In this document: one piece after another, positions 7,047-15,117 of the stretch
How positions within the stretch are numbered: the first letter of the stretch is position 1
How the letters are laid out: each line of letters begins with the position of its first letter
Assembly (NCBI RefSeq): GCF_003060885.1
Contig: NZ_QAIG01000012.1
Location: 245,885-309,884, forward strand
Direction: 5' to 3'
DNA: 64,000 nt
Source: Pseudomonas sp. HMWF032
GTDB taxonomy: Bacteria; Pseudomonadota; Gammaproteobacteria; Pseudomonadales; Pseudomonadaceae
Made by a program: the position numbers and the translations under genes
The notes under the pieces: model-generated
What the model was told of the DNA's origin: nothing
Database searches by the model: none
The model's input: the letters and a program-made list of their open reading frames with translations, nothing else

Positions 7047-9722
7047 ATGCGCACCGAACAGCCGAAGATGATCTACCTCAAGGACTACCAGGCCCCGGAT
7101 TATCTGATTGATGAAACGCACCTGACCTTCGAGTTGTTCGAGGATCACACCCTGGTGCATGCGCAACTGGTGATGCGCCGCAACCCGGCGGCCGGCAACG
7201 GTCTGTCGGACGCCCGCATGCCGCCGTTGGTGCTGGACGGTCAGCAGCTTGAGCTGCTCAGTCTGGCGCTCGACGACCGCGAGCTGAGTGCTGGTGATTA
7301 CCAGTTGAGCGACAGTCATCTGACGTTGCAGCCAACAGCGACCAGCTTTGTGATTGACAGCAGCGTGCGCATCCACCCGGAAAGCAACACCGCGCTGGAA
7401 GGGTTGTACAAGTCCAGCGGCATGTTCTGCACCCAGTGCGAGGCCGAGGGCTTTCGCAAGATCACTTATTACCTCGACCGCCCGGATGTGATGAGCAAGT
7501 TCACCACCACCCTGAGCGCGGCGCAGCATGACTACCCGGTGCTGCTGTCCAACGGCAACCCGATTGCCAGCGGCAGTGAAGAAGGCGGTCGGCATTGGGC
7601 GACCTGGGAAGACCCCTTCATGAAACCGGCCTACCTGTTTGCCCTGGTTGCCGGCGATCTCTGGTGTGTGGAAGACAGCTTTACCACCATGAGCAAGCGC
7701 GATGTGGCGCTGCGCATCTATGTCGAGCCGGAAAACATCGACAAGTGCCAGCACGCCATGGACAGCCTGAAGAAATCCATGAAGTGGGATGAAGAGGTGT
7801 ATGGCCGTGAGTACGACCTGGACATCTTCATGATCGTTGCAGTCAACGACTTCAACATGGGCGCCATGGAAAACAAGGGCCTGAATATCTTCAACTCCAG
7901 CTGTGTGCTGGCCAAGGCTGAAACGGCTACAGACGCCGCCCACCAGCGCGTTGAAGCGGTTGTGGCCCACGAGTATTTCCACAACTGGTCGGGCAACCGT
8001 GTGACCTGCCGCGACTGGTTCCAGTTGTCGCTCAAAGAAGGTTTTACCGTGTTCCGCGATGCCGAGTTCAGCGCCGATATGCACTCGCGCACGGTCAAAC
8101 GCATTGAAGACGTGGCTTATCTGCGTACGCACCAGTTCGCCGAAGATGCTGGCCCCATGGCCCATCCCGTGCGCCCGGATGCCTTTATGGAAATTTCCAA
8201 CTTCTACACCCTGACGGTGTACGAGAAGGGCTCGGAAGTGGTGCGCATGATCCGCACCCTGGTCGGTGCCGAGGGCTTCCGCAAAGGCAGCGACCTGTAC
8301 TTCGCACGCCACGACGGTCAGGCTGTGACGTGCGACGATTTTATCCGCGCGATGGAAGAGGCCAATGGCATCGACCTGAGTCAGTTCAAGCGCTGGTACA
8401 GCCAGGCCGGTACGCCGCGCCTTGAGGTCAGTGAAAGCTACGACGCTGCTGCCAACAGCTATCGCCTGCACTTTCGCCAAAGCTGCCCGGCCACGCCAGG
8501 GCAGGCAGATAAGCAGCCGTTTGTCATCCCGGTCGAACTGGCCTTGCTCAATGCTCAGGGGCGTGAGCTGCCGCTGCAATTGGTCAGTGAAGACGCCGCA
8601 GTTGGCACTTCCCGTGTGCTGCAGATAACCGAGACGGAGCAGGCATTCACCTTCGTCAATCTGGCGGAAAAGCCGCTGCCGTCCTTGCTGCGCGGGTTCT
8701 CGGCACCGATCAAACTGAGCTTCCCCTACAGCCGTGATCAGTTGATGTTCTTGATGCAGCACGACAGCGACGGCTTCAACCGCTGGGAAGCGGGGCAACA
8801 ACTGTCGGTGCAGGTGCTGCAGGCGTTGATTGGTCAGCATCAGCGTGGTGAACCGCTTGTGCTCGATCAGCGTCTGGTTGAGGCCTACCGCACGTTGTTG
8901 GCTGATGACTCGCTGGATCAGGCCATGGTCGCCGAGATGCTTTCGCTGCCCGGTGAAGCCTACCTGACAGAAATCAGTGCTGTGGCCGATGTTGAAGCGA
9001 TCCACGCGGCCCGTGAGTTTGCCCGCAAGCAACTGTCGGACGCGCTGTTCGATTTGCTGTGGCAGCGCTATCAACGTAACCGCGAGGTGTCCCGCGCCAG
9101 TGTCTATGTGGCAGAGGCCGAGCATTTTGCCCGGCGCAGCCTGCAGAACATTGCCTTGTCCTACTTGATGCTTAGCAACAAAGCCGAAGTGCTGGCGGCC
9201 TGCCTGGAGCAGTTCGAGAATGCCGACAATATGACCGAACGTTTGACTGCGTTGGCGGTGCTGGTCAATTCGCCGTTCGAGGCCGAAAAGACCACTGCCC
9301 TGGCCAGCTTTGCCGATTTCTTCAAGGACAACCCGCTGGTTATGGATCAGTGGTTCAGTGTGCAAGCCGCCTGCGCCTTGCCGGGTGCGCTGCAGCGTGT
9401 TGAACAACTGATGCAGCATCCGGCGTTTACCTTGAAGAATCCGAATAAGGTTCGTTCACTGATCGGTGCGTTTGCCGGGCAGAACCTGCTGGGTTTCCAC
9501 CAGGCTGATGGCAGTGGCTACCGCTTCCTGGCCGAACAGGTGATTACCTTGAATGCCCTCAACCCGCAGATTGCGTCACGCTTGCTGGCGCCGCTGACTC
9601 GCTGGGCCAAATACGGCAGTGCCCGTCAGGCTCAAATGAAAGCTGAGCTGCAGCGCATTCTTGATTCGGGGGAGCTGTCCAGTGATGTATATGAAGTGGT
9701 CAGTAAGAGTCTGGCGGGCTGA
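7047..9722 (+). CDS. pepN: Aminopeptidase N
   Basis: An 891-residue cytosolic M1-family zinc metallopeptidase that removes N-terminal amino acids, chiefly neutral and basic ones, and completes peptide breakdown after the ATP-dependent proteases. The exopeptidase motif G-A-M-E-N-K-G is at residues 272-278 and the zinc site H-E-Y-F-H at 308-312, followed by the expected downstream glutamate in the K-E-G-F-T-V-F-R block. The length and C-terminal helical domain match the gammaproteobacterial enzyme (about 870-890 residues). Start: ATG 7047, with M-R-T-E-Q-P-K-M at the N-terminus; the next in-frame ATG, 21 bp on, cannot be excluded. It ends the first housekeeping block and is followed by a long non-coding gap. 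Confidence 0.97.
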   Translation: MRTEQPKMIYLKDYQAPDYLIDETHLTFELFEDHTLVHAQLVMRRNPAAGNGLSDARMPPLVLDGQQLELLSLALDDRELSAGDYQLSDSHLTLQPTATSFVIDSSVRIHPESNTALEGLYKSSGMFCTQCEAEGFRKITYYLDRPDVMSKFTTTLSAAQHDYPVLLSNGNPIASGSEEGGRHWATWEDPFMKPAYLFALVAGDLWCVEDSFTTMSKRDVALRIYVEPENIDKCQHAMDSLKKSMKWDEEVYGREYDLDIFMIVAVNDFNMGAMENKGLNIFNSSCVLAKAETATDAAHQRVEAVVAHEYFHNWSGNRVTCRDWFQLSLKEGFTVFRDAEFSADMHSRTVKRIEDVAYLRTHQFAEDAGPMAHPVRPDAFMEISNFYTLTVYEKGSEVVRMIRTLVGAEGFRKGSDLYFARHDGQAVTCDDFIRAMEEANGIDLSQFKRWYSQAGTPRLEVSESYDAAANSYRLHFRQSCPATPGQADKQPFVIPVELALLNAQGRELPLQLVSEDAAVGTSRVLQITETEQAFTFVNLAEKPLPSLLRGFSAPIKLSFPYSRDQLMFLMQHDSDGFNRWEAGQQLSVQVLQALIGQHQRGEPLVLDQRLVEAYRTLLADDSLDQAMVAEMLSLPGEAYLTEISAVADVEAIHAAREFARKQLSDALFDLLWQRYQRNREVSRASVYVAEAEHFARRSLQNIALSYLMLSNKAEVLAACLEQFENADNMTERLTALAVLVNSPFEAEKTTALASFADFFKDNPLVMDQWFSVQAACALPGALQRVEQLMQHPAFTLKNPNKVRSLIGAFAGQNLLGFHQADGSGYRFLAEQVITLNALNPQIASRLLAPLTRWAKYGSARQAQMKAELQRILDSGELSSDVYEVVSKSLAG

Positions 9723-9877
9723 TGGTTGTGCAGTAACAGTATGGATGCGTAGTTAGCAGCCTTGGTATTGACGCTGTTGGTTTTCTGAACAGTTTCGCTA
9801 GCACTAAAGACCGATACTGCGAAACGCTATGCAGTGCGAAGGACTACAGGTTCTTGATTGGGCTCTTTTCTTCGTTG

Positions 9878-9921
9878 AAAAGTGTTACCTGCATTTGTTG
9901 GGTAACACTTTTGGTGTTACC
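9878..9921. promoter_or_regulatory. Overlapping inverted repeats, candidate activator site
   Basis: Two 12-nt arms, aaaagtgttacc (9878-9889) and ggtaacactttt (9901-9912), are perfectly complementary around an 11-nt spacer. A third copy of the half-site, gtgttacc, follows at 9914-9921, so the middle arm can pair with either side. The group lies about 250-280 bp upstream of the sigma-54-type promoter, a usual distance for enhancer sites bound by bacterial enhancer-binding proteins. An alternative reading is a rho-independent terminator for pepN, though the stem is AT-rich and the T run is short. Confidence 0.5.
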
Positions 9922-10162
9922 TGGCTAAGTGTAAGTAAAGTTTGCGCAATTTAGAGTGGCCTGCTTGGCTTGACCTCAGCCGATTTGTTTGAAACTCATG
10001 CTTGTACAAAAAGGCACTGGGGCGACTGATCGCGCCAGATGGTAGGACAAAAAAGGAAAAATTTGCCAAGGCAGCGGCTATCTGGTTACTGAATGATCAG
10101 TCACAAGATGGATGTCTGGTTGGTCTTCAGGTAAGCAGCACTTTTTTATACGTTCGTTTGAA

Positions 10163-10179
10163 TTGGCACTATGGTTGCA
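10163..10179 (+). promoter_or_regulatory. Sigma-54 (RpoN) promoter
   Basis: The sequence t-tggcac, five bases, ttgca matches the RpoN consensus (TGGCAC-N5-TTGC[A/T]) at all conserved positions, with the GG at -24 and GC at -12 in correct spacing. Transcription would start near 10190 and read into the DUF1302 gene, leaving a leader of about 160 nt. RpoN promoters need an enhancer-binding protein, and the inverted repeats at 9878-9921 are candidates for its site. No such regulator gene lies in this window. Confidence 0.75.
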
Positions 10180-10351
10180 GGTGTTAATCTGATTTTGACC
10201 TTGCTTTGGTGTTATGCCAATCGTGAGGAGCGTTTCAACGCGTTGGGGGATTGCCTTCCAATCAACATTTAAGGCCGTCATCAGTATGGCCATAGCGTGC
10301 CCCAGTGTTTGGGGTACAAAAAAGATGATCTGTCCACGGAGTAACGTTTCG

Positions 10352-12376
10352 ATGGAAATTAAGTCCCGTAAGCCCGTATTGCGTTTCGCACCTGCCAAGG
10401 CAGGTTTTGCTTTTGTCGGCCTTCTGCCCCTGCTGGTTGCGGCGCATGCCCAAGCTGTGGAATTCAGTTTTGCCGACGATGAAATCAGCGGCTCCATCGA
10501 CACCACCGTGTCCTACGGCCAACTTTGGCGCGTACAGGGTCAGGACAAGACCAACAACGATATCAACACCAACGACGGTAACCGTAACTTCAACACCGGC
10601 CTGGTTTCTGAAGTATTCAAGGTGACTTCTGATCTGGAAGTGACTTATCAGAACTACGGCGCTTTTGTGCGCGGTACTGCGTTCTATGACACCCAGATCA
10701 TGGATAAGCGCAACGACTACTACGACACCAGTCTGGCCTATCAGCCAAGCCAGAACGTGCCGAAAGATGACAGCTTCACCCGTGGCACGCGCCACTCGGC
10801 CGGTCGTAACGCTGAAATCCTTGACGCCTATGTTTACGGTAACTGGGATATCGCCGACATGCCGGTCGGTGTGCGCTTTGGTAAGCAGGTATTCAACTGG
10901 GGTGAAGGCCTGTTCTACCGCGGTGGTGTAAATACCACCAACCCGGTTGATGCCGGCAAGTTCCGTCTGCCTGGCGCAGAAGTTAAAGAAGTGCTGGTGC
11001 CGGTTGAAGCGCTGAGCTTTAGCGTCGGCCTGACTGACAATATTTCCATGGATGCGTTCTACCAGTTCAACTGGAAAGAGTCGGCGATTGATCCGGTTGG
11101 TACTTATTTCTCTGAGACTGACTTGTTTGGTGAGGGTGGTAATACTGCCTATAACAATTTCGCGGGCACAGCTCTGGCGGGTGTTATTCCGATATATAAC
11201 GGTGTAGCCAACCCTCTGAACCCCGGCTTGCCGCTGCTTCGCGGGACTGGTCTGTTCCAAGATGGTGTCAATACATCATTTGGTAATATCTTGAAGGTTG
11301 CTGATGTTACGAATGATTTAAATGCGAAGAATGACGGTCAGTACGGATTGTCATTCAAATATATTGCGGAAGAGCTGAACTCCACTGAATTTGGCGCTTA
11401 TTTAGTTAACTACCATGCCAAAGAGCCGACTATCTATGCCGATCTGAATGGATATAAGGGTGTGGACCTTGCCCAGTTGGCTGGGAGTCCTGCTCTGACT
11501 GGTATCGATCTGGTTCCTCAAATTCCAGGTGTTCAAGGTTGTAACTTAGGTATTCCAGGTGTGCCGTCATGCCAAACCTTGGCCGGTGGCTTGGCTACTG
11601 TTGATATGCTTGGCTCCACCCAGGCTAAGCGTGAGTATGCCGAAGATATCCGGATGTACGGCTTCAGTTTCAATACCACGCTGAATGAAACTTCAGTATT
11701 CGGTGAGCTTGCATATCGTCCGAACCTGCCTGTGGGTATCTCTGCCACGAATGACCTGTTGGGTGATATCGTTCTGCAGGGCGGTTCTCTGGCTAATAAT
11801 AGCGGTGGCAGTCTCGGTAGTGGGCTGATTGCGGGTCAACAAGTTAATCGCAATTCGCAGGTCAGTAACTCTCGCCGAGTTGAAGCGTTTAATGCGTCCC
11901 TTGGTGCTATCCACAACTTTGGCACTGTGTTGAGCTTTGATTCGCTGTTCGGTGTTGCCGAACTCGCCTCGGAGCACCTGCGTGGTGATAGCCTGAAATA
12001 CAGGTCTGTCAATGGCGAGCGTTGCATCGCAGGCCGCGCCAACACCTCCTACGCTACAGATGCCGCGATGGCCAAGCAGGACTGCGCATCGAGTGACGCC
12101 TATGGTTACACCTTGGTGCTGTCGGGTACCTGGAACGATGTATACGCAGGCGTCAACCTGTCGCCATTCGGTGTCTTCAAACATGACTTCCAGGGCAATG
12201 GCCATCAGACCGGCAACTTCATCGAAGATCGTAAGGCATACACTGTTGGCCTGCGCGCCAGCTACCTGAACAGCCTGGAAGCTGAAATTCAATACACCGA
12301 GTTTATGGGTGCAGGCCAGAGCAACTCGGGCCGTGACCGTGACAACGTCGGCTTGAACGTCAAGTATTCCTTCTAA
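10352..12376 (+). CDS. DUF1302 family outer-membrane protein
   Basis: A 674-residue exported protein of the DUF1302 family, predicted outer-membrane beta-barrel. A signal peptide is visible (basic start, hydrophobic core G-F-A-F-V-G-L-L-P-L-L-V-A, cleavage after A-Q-A at about residue 35). The mature part has alternating beta-strand patterns and ends in V-K-Y-S-F, a C-terminal phenylalanine typical of barrels inserted by BAM. ATG 10352 has ggag 10 nt upstream; the open frame to 10214 lies in the leader. It is followed by a DUF1329 gene, the usual pair. I recall transposon-fitness work in P. putida linking such a pair to use of long-chain esters. The interior at about 11100-11620 is markedly AT-richer than both ends. 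Confidence 0.88.
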   Translation: MEIKSRKPVLRFAPAKAGFAFVGLLPLLVAAHAQAVEFSFADDEISGSIDTTVSYGQLWRVQGQDKTNNDINTNDGNRNFNTGLVSEVFKVTSDLEVTYQNYGAFVRGTAFYDTQIMDKRNDYYDTSLAYQPSQNVPKDDSFTRGTRHSAGRNAEILDAYVYGNWDIADMPVGVRFGKQVFNWGEGLFYRGGVNTTNPVDAGKFRLPGAEVKEVLVPVEALSFSVGLTDNISMDAFYQFNWKESAIDPVGTYFSETDLFGEGGNTAYNNFAGTALAGVIPIYNGVANPLNPGLPLLRGTGLFQDGVNTSFGNILKVADVTNDLNAKNDGQYGLSFKYIAEELNSTEFGAYLVNYHAKEPTIYADLNGYKGVDLAQLAGSPALTGIDLVPQIPGVQGCNLGIPGVPSCQTLAGGLATVDMLGSTQAKREYAEDIRMYGFSFNTTLNETSVFGELAYRPNLPVGISATNDLLGDIVLQGGSLANNSGGSLGSGLIAGQQVNRNSQVSNSRRVEAFNASLGAIHNFGTVLSFDSLFGVAELASEHLRGDSLKYRSVNGERCIAGRANTSYATDAAMAKQDCASSDAYGYTLVLSGTWNDVYAGVNLSPFGVFKHDFQGNGHQTGNFIEDRKAYTVGLRASYLNSLEAEIQYTEFMGAGQSNSGRDRDNVGLNVKYSF

Positions 12377-12391
12377 ACATAACTAGAAAAT

Positions 12392-12415
12392 ACCGAGCGC
12401 TCGCGGGCGCTCGGT
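12392..12415 (+). other. Intercistronic hairpin between DUF1302 and DUF1329 genes
   Basis: Nine-base arms accgagcgc (12392-12400) and gcgctcggt (12407-12415) enclose a six-base loop, 16 bp after the DUF1302 stop and 26 bp before the DUF1329 start. There is no T run, only ttgatgtctt, so termination would be weak. It may stabilise the upstream mRNA or partially attenuate the downstream gene, giving unequal amounts of the two proteins. Confidence 0.6.
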
Positions 12416-12440
12416 TGATGTCTTATCACGGAGAATCAAG

Positions 12441-13811
12441 ATGCTGAAAAAGCACACGCTGATTGGTGCCGCCATTGCGCTGGCGCTGTCCGCTGGCAGC
12501 GCGCTGGCTGCAGTTTCGCCCACAGAAGCCGCCAAGTTGGGCGCAAGCCTCACCCCATTCGGTGCCGAGAAAGCCGGTAACGCTGCAGGCACCATCCCGG
12601 AGTGGACCGGTGGCATCACCAAGGCGCCGGCGGCTTACAAGACGCCAGGCCAGCACCACGTCGATCCGTTTGCTGATGACAAGCCGCTGTTCACCATCAC
12701 CAAAGCCAACCTGGATCAGTACAAGGCCAACCTGACCCCGGGTCAGATTGCCATGTTCAACACCTACCCGAACAGCTACCAGATGCCGGTCTATCAGACC
12801 CGTCGTTCCGGTTCTGCGCCGCAGTGGGTGTATGACAACACCGTCAAGAATGCCACCACGGCCAAGTTGCTGGACGGCGGTAACGGTTTTGCTGATGCCT
12901 ATGGCGGCATTCCGTTCCCGATTCCGCAAAATGGTGTAGAAGCGCTGTGGAACCACATCGCACGCTACCGCGGTACCTACATTGTGCGTCGCGCTTCGGA
13001 AGTGGCCGTGCAACGTAACGGCAGCTACTCCCTGGTGACCTCGCAGCAGGAAGCCATGTTCAAGTTCTACAACCCGAAAGGGACTGCAGCCGACCTGAAC
13101 AACATCATGTTCTACTACCTGTCCTTCACCAAGAGCCCTGCTCGTCTGGCTGGTGGTGCGGTACTGGTGCACGAGACGCTGGATCAGGTGAAAGAGCCGC
13201 GTCAGGCTTGGGGTTATAACGCCGGTCAGCGTCGTGTACGCCGCGCGCCGAACCTGGCCTATGACACCCCGATTGCTGCCGCTGACGGTCTGCGCACTGC
13301 AGACGACACCGACATGATCAACGGCTCGCCTGATCGTTATGACTGGAAGCTGATCGGTAAGAAGGAAATCTATATTCCTTACAACAGCTACAAAGTCACC
13401 AGCCCGGACGTCAAGTACAAGGACCTGCTGCAGGTCGGTCACTTGAACCCGGCTGTGACCCGCAACGAACTGCACCGCGTATGGGTCGTTGAGGGCACGC
13501 TGAAATCCGGCGCTCGCCACATCTACTCCAAGCGTACCCTGTTCCTCGACGAGGACAGCTGGCAAGCAGCAGTGGTTGATCAGTACGACGGTCGCGGCGA
13601 GCTGTGGCGCGTATCGATTGCCTACCTGAAAAACTACTACGACCTGCCGACCACCTGGTCTGCGCTGGATACCTTCCACGATCTGCAGGCCCGTCGTTAC
13701 CACGTACAGAACCTGGACAACGAAGAGCCGAGCACGATCGACTTCAGTCAGCCGGTTCCGGACGATGGTTACTTCAAACCAGCTGCTCTGCGCCGTCGCG
13801 GCACGCGCTAA
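12441..13811 (+). CDS. DUF1329 family periplasmic/outer-membrane lipid-binding-like protein
   Basis: A 456-residue exported protein of the DUF1329 family. It has a clean signal peptide (M-L-K-K-H-T-L-I-G-A-A-I-A-L-A-L, cleavage after A-L-A at about residue 23) without a lipobox cysteine. The family is annotated as outer-membrane lipoprotein-sorting-like and is thought to share a LolA/LolB-type lipid-binding fold; lipid binding here is inference. Conserved aromatic and basic blocks such as R-Q-A-W-G-Y-N-A-G-Q-R-R-V-R-R-A-P and the C-terminal T-F-H-D-L-Q-A-R-R-Y are present. RBS ggag at 12430-12433. It follows the DUF1302 gene by 64 bp with an intervening hairpin, and a strong terminator follows at 13832-13860. 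Confidence 0.88.
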   Translation: MLKKHTLIGAAIALALSAGSALAAVSPTEAAKLGASLTPFGAEKAGNAAGTIPEWTGGITKAPAAYKTPGQHHVDPFADDKPLFTITKANLDQYKANLTPGQIAMFNTYPNSYQMPVYQTRRSGSAPQWVYDNTVKNATTAKLLDGGNGFADAYGGIPFPIPQNGVEALWNHIARYRGTYIVRRASEVAVQRNGSYSLVTSQQEAMFKFYNPKGTAADLNNIMFYYLSFTKSPARLAGGAVLVHETLDQVKEPRQAWGYNAGQRRVRRAPNLAYDTPIAAADGLRTADDTDMINGSPDRYDWKLIGKKEIYIPYNSYKVTSPDVKYKDLLQVGHLNPAVTRNELHRVWVVEGTLKSGARHIYSKRTLFLDEDSWQAAVVDQYDGRGELWRVSIAYLKNYYDLPTTWSALDTFHDLQARRYHVQNLDNEEPSTIDFSQPVPDDGYFKPAALRRRGTR

Positions 13812-13831
13812 TTCGCGTGTAGGTTGAACAA

Positions 13832-13860
13832 GGGGCCGCTACTGTTGTAGCGGCCCTTTG
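13832..13860 (+). terminator. Rho-independent terminator after the DUF1329 gene
   Basis: The arms ggccgctac (13834-13842) and gtagcggcc (13847-13855) close a tgtt loop, extended by further G-C/G-T pairs, and ctttg follows. It would separate the DUF1302-DUF1329 transcript from the YCF48-MMPL transcript, so the four genes probably form two transcription units. Confidence 0.8.
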
Positions 13861-14006
13861 CTATTTGTGGGTCGGACAGGGCAGGGTAGACGGTCTGGTT
13901 TAACAAAACATAACGTCGCACCGATTGTCAGGCCTTTTGAAAGCTCAGTAGGATAGGTGGACTGCTATTAGGGTAGTGCTACCTATAAGAATAAGGGGGA
14001 AGGTAT

Positions 14007-15098
14007 ATGAGTGAGCCCATTATGCGGCGCACCCAGGCCGGTCATGTTGTGGGGTCGTCCTGCACGCCGGCGTTCCGCGTTCACTCGCCACTGACTAAAG
14101 CGCTTTCGCTGTGCAGTGTGCTGTCCATACTGATGCTCGCCAGTGCGCCTGTGCACGTGCAAGCCGAAACTGCCAAAACCGAAGTTCAGTCGGTAGTCTC
14201 CGCCAAGGCGCAGCACAGCTTGCTGCTTGATGTTGCCAGTGTCGGTAAGCGCCTGGTTGCCGTAGGCGACCGTGGCCATATCCTGTACTCCGATGACAAT
14301 GGCGATAGCTGGACTCAGGCCAGCGTGCCATCCAAGCAGATGTTGACGGCCGTTTTCTTTATCGACGATAGCCACGGTTGGGCTGTCGGTCATGACGCCC
14401 AGATTCTTGCCAGCAGTGATGGTGGCAGCACCTGGGTGAAGCAGTTCGAAGACCTCGAACGCGAAGCACCATTGCTGGATGTCTGGTTCAAGGACCGCAA
14501 TAACGGTTTTGCGGTGGGGGCCTATGGCGCCTTGCTGGCAACCACCGATGGTGGTGCGACCTGGGACGATGTCAGCGATCGCATGGACAACGAGGACGCC
14601 TATCACCTCAATGCCATTGTCGAAGTGAAGGATTCCGGTCTGATCATCGTCGGTGAGCAGGGCGTGATGTTCCGTTCGCCGGATTGGGGGCAAACCTGGG
14701 AACAGCTGGAAAGCCCTTATGAGGGTTCGCTGTTCGGCGCCTTGGGTGTCGGCGAACCAAACGCGCTGATGGTGTATGGCTTGCGTGGTCACCTGTTTCG
14801 CTCGGCTGACTTCGGCAACACCTGGGAGCGTATTTCGCTCAAGGGCGCGAACAAGGGAGAGCTGGAGTTTGGCCTGGCCAATGGCAGCGTCTTCAAAGAT
14901 GGCAGCATCATGATTGTCGGCCACGGCGGCAGTGTGCTGCGCAGCATCGACAAGGGGCGCAGTTTCAGCGTGCTGAATCGCCCGGATCGTTTGTCTTTGG
15001 CTGGCGTGGCCATGGATAACAATGGCCGTCTGATCCTCGTCGGGCAGGGTGGCGTACATGTTTCCGCGTCGACTGATGCCAGTCTTGGCCAACAATAA
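14007..15098 (+). CDS. YCF48/BNR-repeat beta-propeller protein
   Basis: A 363-residue exported protein composed of repeated BNR/Asp-box-like units, as in the photosystem assembly factor Ycf48. Repeats are visible as S-D-D-N-G-D-S-W-T, S-S-D-G-G-S-T-W-V, T-T-D-G-G-A-T-W-D, S-P-D-W-G-Q-T-W-E, S-A-D-F-G-N-T-W-E and S-I-D-K-G-R-S-F. Between them come hydrophobic V-G-x-x-G strands, giving a six- or seven-bladed propeller. A signal peptide with a long N-region ends at about V-Q-A (residue 51). ATG 14007 has a purine-rich gggggaagg just upstream; ATG 14022 is an alternative. The protein probably acts in the periplasm as an assembly or scaffolding partner of the MMPL transporter encoded 19 bp downstream; that role is inferred from gene order. 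Confidence 0.85.
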   Translation: MSEPIMRRTQAGHVVGSSCTPAFRVHSPLTKALSLCSVLSILMLASAPVHVQAETAKTEVQSVVSAKAQHSLLLDVASVGKRLVAVGDRGHILYSDDNGDSWTQASVPSKQMLTAVFFIDDSHGWAVGHDAQILASSDGGSTWVKQFEDLEREAPLLDVWFKDRNNGFAVGAYGALLATTDGGATWDDVSDRMDNEDAYHLNAIVEVKDSGLIIVGEQGVMFRSPDWGQTWEQLESPYEGSLFGALGVGEPNALMVYGLRGHLFRSADFGNTWERISLKGANKGELEFGLANGSVFKDGSIMIVGHGGSVLRSIDKGRSFSVLNRPDRLSLAGVAMDNNGRLILVGQGGVHVSASTDASLGQQ

Positions 15099-15117
15099 TA
15101 AGCTGGGGTAGCGTTTG

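Larger units (their letters stand above)
9723..10351. other. 629-bp non-coding regulatory region before the DUF1302 gene
   Basis: No gene is supported here. A 61-codon frame at 10002-10187 starts at TTG, has no ribosome-binding site and no recognisable product. The region is AT-richer than its flanks. It holds inverted repeats built on gtgttacc/ggtaacac (9878-9921), a sigma-54-type promoter (10163-10179) and a predicted untranslated leader of about 160 nt. No terminator is obvious directly after pepN; the repeat at 9878-9912, which is followed by a short T run, could double as one. Confidence 0.7.

Noticed and set aside
6891..9419. 842-codon open frame antisense to pepN
   Set aside because: Shadow of the high-GC third-position pattern of pepN; composition rich in H, Q and R with no domain.
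10002..10187. 61-codon frame in the region before the DUF1302 gene
   Set aside because: TTG start, no ribosome-binding site, no family resemblance, and it runs across the sigma-54 promoter.
10299..10315. cccca/tgggg hairpin in the DUF1302 leader
   Set aside because: Only five pairs and no T run; too weak to call.
13861..14006. Short inverted repeats before the YCF48 gene (ggtag/ctacc)
   Set aside because: Five-base arms are expected by chance in this length.
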